Source: Chlorohelix sp037138995 (GTDB lineage Bacteria > Chloroflexota > Chloroflexia > Chloroheliales > Chloroheliaceae). From it: a stretch of 64,000 nucleotides of DNA. The position numbers and the translations under genes were made by a program. The notes under the pieces were generated by a model, which made no database searches, had not been told where the DNA came from, and saw nothing but the letters and a program-made list of their open reading frames with translations. Below, piece by piece: positions 61,889 to 64,000 of the stretch (position 1 is the stretch's first letter; every line of letters begins with the position of its first letter). The DNA is taken from positions 1 to 64,000 of the forward strand of contig NZ_JBAXHI010000024.1 in the NCBI RefSeq assembly GCF_037138995.1, read 5' to 3'.

Positions 61889-62305
61889 ATGGCTAGTTGT
61901 GGTAAGCCTGCCGATGGCGAAAAGAAACTCAGAATAACGGTGGTAAAGCAACTTGCCGGAGCAGAAGTTCAGGCGCGTGGTATCCTATATGATACCCAGC
62001 TTGAACATATTTTGCGTAAGGGCGTTGTGACCTCTTTCCGTGATTTCTTGGGTCAATCGGGGCATGGTCTGCCTTCCGAAATGATGGATGACCCTCTGCG
62101 ATTGGAAATGGTGATGCACCAATTAATCCTGAATCGTCCCGAACTATCCGACAAACATGTGGCTAGTCGTCTTTGGTTGGATGGAAATACTGCGCTTGGG
62201 TCAGGCAATCCTAGTCTGAATGAAGCCAGTCGCACTGCCGAAGAAAAGTTGCAAGAGATGGGGCAGGCACAAAGCGAAGCGGGCAGAAATCCGGCAAACG
62301 GGTAA
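61889..62305 (+). CDS. Unknown 138-residue protein
   Basis: I do not recognise it. Start ATG at 61889 (GGAG nine bases upstream); a GTG at 61883 is alternative. Soluble, helical, with segments LEHILRKGVVTSFRDFLGQSG and LRLEMVMHQLILNRPELSDKH; the tail (about 110-138) is polar and probably disordered. Its start overlaps the stop of the preceding small gene, so the two are co-translated and likely act together. Confidence 0.6.
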   Translation: MASCGKPADGEKKLRITVVKQLAGAEVQARGILYDTQLEHILRKGVVTSFRDFLGQSGHGLPSEMMDDPLRLEMVMHQLILNRPELSDKHVASRLWLDGNTALGSGNPSLNEASRTAEEKLQEMGQAQSEAGRNPANG

Positions 62306-62440
62306 TCTATCTGTGTACCTGTGTACTCTCGGCGCAAATTAAGCGTAGGGGATTTCTATCCTTACCGCGCCTCTTGTCTTGACCAAATTGTCCAGTACGC
62401 GCGAGGTAGTAAATGGCGAGGTTTTCCCGGAGAACCCCGT

Positions 62441-62983
62441 TTAACGCTGCATTATCTCGGCTAATTTTGTTACAGTATTCCAGTTTCGTCCGGTTCCGGT
62501 CACTTTTAGCTTTTTTTCGATTACCGCGTTGATAAGTTTTGAGGTACCAATACCATTCGGGTAGTAGATATATAATTCTTTGCCAGATAGGTGGAGTTCT
62601 TCGAGACCAGAGAAGGCTGAGCTAAAATTGTGCTGTGCTTGCTCATCCGGTGTATCTGACAAAAACATTACCACTACCCATTTGGTCTCTTTCTCCGGTT
62701 GGTTTATAAAAGGATTGTTAGCAAAGACTTCTTTTAATTCAGCCTGAGTTCGTAGCATAACTTCTGTATGGAAGCCAAACCTTTTTTCAAATTCAGTTGT
62801 TATTTGCTCGGTGAGTTGATGAGGGTCGATTTCTTTACTATCAAATACAACGTTGCCAGTTTGCAGATAAGTTGCTATATTGCTCAATCCAAGAGCTTCA
62901 TGTACTTCCGTGAGGGCAGCCATTTTTACCTGAGCATTTCCTCCCACGTTGATTGCTCGAAATAAAGACAGGTATGTTCCCAT
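62441..62983 (-). CDS. DUF1697 family protein
   Basis: 180 residues. YLSLFRAINVGGNAQVKMAAL at the N-terminus, ATYLQTGNVVFDS, and IGTSKLINAVIEKKLKVTGT followed by RNWNTVTKLAEI are the family's hallmark. Function unknown; single-domain cytosolic protein. Confidence 0.9.
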   Translation of the reverse strand: MGTYLSLFRAINVGGNAQVKMAALTEVHEALGLSNIATYLQTGNVVFDSKEIDPHQLTEQITTEFEKRFGFHTEVMLRTQAELKEVFANNPFINQPEKETKWVVVMFLSDTPDEQAQHNFSSAFSGLEELHLSGKELYIYYPNGIGTSKLINAVIEKKLKVTGTGRNWNTVTKLAEIMQR

Positions 62984-63024
62984 ATTACCCCTTTACTTTT
63001 TGCTGTTACTTTGTATCCATTCAA

Positions 63025-64000
63025 TCATTTTATCTTTTTTCTTTCTTTGCAGACACGCCAAAATACTCCAACCGGATAGCCGATCATTTTTGCCACATCT
63101 CCGGTAAGGCGAATCAGCGGAACTAACAAAAGTGCCTGTATTTTTTTTAGTAAAGCCAATTTTTGCCAGCCCTGTATTTCATTCAGAATCAAACGGCGAT
63201 GCGGCTTAAAGACATATCCCTCACCAACAAATGATAATACTAGCCAGAATAATTTCCAACGTCTCGCCATTAGTATTATTAGCGGGGCAGCTACCAGATA
63301 GATTACATAGCGCAATAGGTGGCGCTTTAGGAATAAATCGGCTTTGCCATCTCCGCGTGCATAGCGATAATATTGAATGTAAAAGGCTTTTAGATTGCTC
63401 CGGGGTCGAAACAGCACTTCTGCTTCGGGCTGCCAGACAAAAGGATAGCCCGCTTTTAACAAGCCCAAATCAAAAATCAGGTCTTCGCAATAATCGAGCC
63501 ATTCCGGGTAGCCGCCTATCTTTTCCCATGCGTTGCGCGGGAACGCAACTGAACGGCTGCTTGGTAAGAACTTCTCCGGCTTAATATCGCGAGCGGTGGG
63601 CAATACAGTTGCACCCATCGCTATTTCAAAAGCAGAATCGGCAGTAGGGTCGGCGCGGAAAAAGCCGCAAGATACGGCATTTGGGCTAATGTAAAACGGT
63701 TGTAACAGCTTTTCCAACCAGATGGGTAGCAAGCGTACACCCGCATCAGTGGCAGCGATAATCTCATGTGAGGCGGCGGCAATCGCAAGGTTGCGCCCCC
63801 GCGATATATTTGCGCCCCGTTCTATAATCAGTTTCAAGGGTAAATCCGGGTTTGTTTCAGCCCAGTTTTTGATTATAGCAGGTGTGCCATCTTGTGAACC
63901 ACCATCCACGATTATTATTTCATCAGGGCGGCGCGTTTGCTCACGCAGGCTGTTCAGCAACTTTTCTATATTGCTGGCTTCATTGTAAACCGTGGCAATT
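63025..64000 (-). CDS. GT2-type glycosyltransferase, 5' end cut by window
   Basis: At least 324 residues, reading continues past 64000. GT-A fold: ATVYNEASNIEKLLNSL (start of domain), IIIVDGGSQDGT (first DxD region), ISRGRNLAIAAASHEIIAATDAGVRL, and later the ED of DYCEDLIFDLGLL. A C-terminal hydrophobic pair (about 225-250) suggests membrane association. Donor unknown. Confidence 0.87.
   Translation of the reverse strand, partial: IATVYNEASNIEKLLNSLREQTRRPDEIIIVDGGSQDGTPAIIKNWAETNPDLPLKLIIERGANISRGRNLAIAAASHEIIAATDAGVRLLPIWLEKLLQPFYISPNAVSCGFFRADPTADSAFEIAMGATVLPTARDIKPEKFLPSSRSVAFPRNAWEKIGGYPEWLDYCEDLIFDLGLLKAGYPFVWQPEAEVLFRPRSNLKAFYIQYYRYARGDGKADLFLKRHLLRYVIYLVAAPLIILMARRWKLFWLVLSFVGEGYVFKPHRRLILNEIQGWQKLALLKKIQALLLVPLIRLTGDVAKMIGYPVGVFWRVCKERKKIK

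Noticed and set aside
1..64000. CRISPR array, rRNA or tRNA genes
   Set aside because: No regularly spaced repeats and no conserved rRNA or tRNA segments recognised on either strand; a tRNA scan would settle this.

Overview
The window looks like a chromosomal segment of a phototrophic member of the Chloroflexota. Evidence for phototrophy is a (bacterio)chlorophyll synthase of the UbiA superfamily (48002-48958), a DUF1997 protein of the kind common in oxygenic phototrophs next to it (49487-50044), and a complete biliverdin-type phytochrome operon divergent from the synthase (43099-47490). The phylum assignment is an inference from gene content and style (BMP lipoprotein transporter, PSP1/RicT, PgpH-YbeY-DgkA cluster, many GT4 and GT39 glycosyltransferases, moderate GC). 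No rRNA, tRNA or CRISPR was seen. I cannot name the species; a relative of the Chlorohelix lineage or another phototrophic Chloroflexota would fit.

Layout. 1-2882: acyl-CoA synthetase (cut by the window edge) and argS, minus strand. 3164-4350: a small accessory patch, a truncated MmeI-like restriction enzyme remnant running into a HigB/HigA-type toxin-antitoxin pair. 4545-11003: plus-strand run of dxr, rseP, a PDZ/radical-SAM DUF512 protein and a GT39-like membrane glycosyltransferase. 11070-17236: minus-strand run fabF (N-terminally extended), an ABM-type protein, NERD protein, thioesterase, holB, ricT/PSP1, nudix. 17237-19723: a long leader with a 30-codon upstream ORF, then a SpeA-like PLP decarboxylase. 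19786-27838: minus-strand NarL-type sensor kinase, YggS, zinc-ribbon protein, GT4, DgkA, YbeY, PgpH. 27999-37170: branched-chain amino acid cluster ilvB-ilvN-(unknown gene)-ilvC-leuA-leuB-cimA, preceded by a leucine/isoleucine-rich small ORF that looks like an attenuation leader peptide. 37326-39106: tiny membrane protein and selA. 39225-42848: plus-strand TlpA-like thioredoxin, DUF2085, GT4 and HlyD-like adaptor.

43099-50044 is the most interesting region. A three-gene minus-strand operon encodes (first to last) a response-regulator receiver domain fused to a nearly complete IS701-family transposase, a bacteriophytochrome histidine kinase, and a stand-alone response regulator paralogous to the fused receiver. 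One of the three catalytic acids of the transposase (second Asp) is Asn, so the transposase fold may have been domesticated as an output domain of a light-sensing phosphorelay. The operon shares a 511-base divergent promoter region with the bacteriochlorophyll synthase gene.

50137-57500: CoA-binding protein, EamA transporter, CheY-like regulator, FmdB zinc ribbon, a BMP/NupPQ nucleoside-type ABC transporter without its ATPase, and two unknown small proteins. 57564-61267: translation cluster rpmG-secE-nusG-rplK-rplA and rplJ-rplL with an L10-type leader and attenuator; rpmG is a short gene with a good promoter. 61662-64000: two unknown small proteins, a DUF1697 protein and a GT2 glycosyltransferase cut by the window edge.

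Dispersed small palindromes (an AAGGGG-TTTAA-CCCCTT family and a GGGCGAC/GGCGTATT type) sit in several intergenic gaps.
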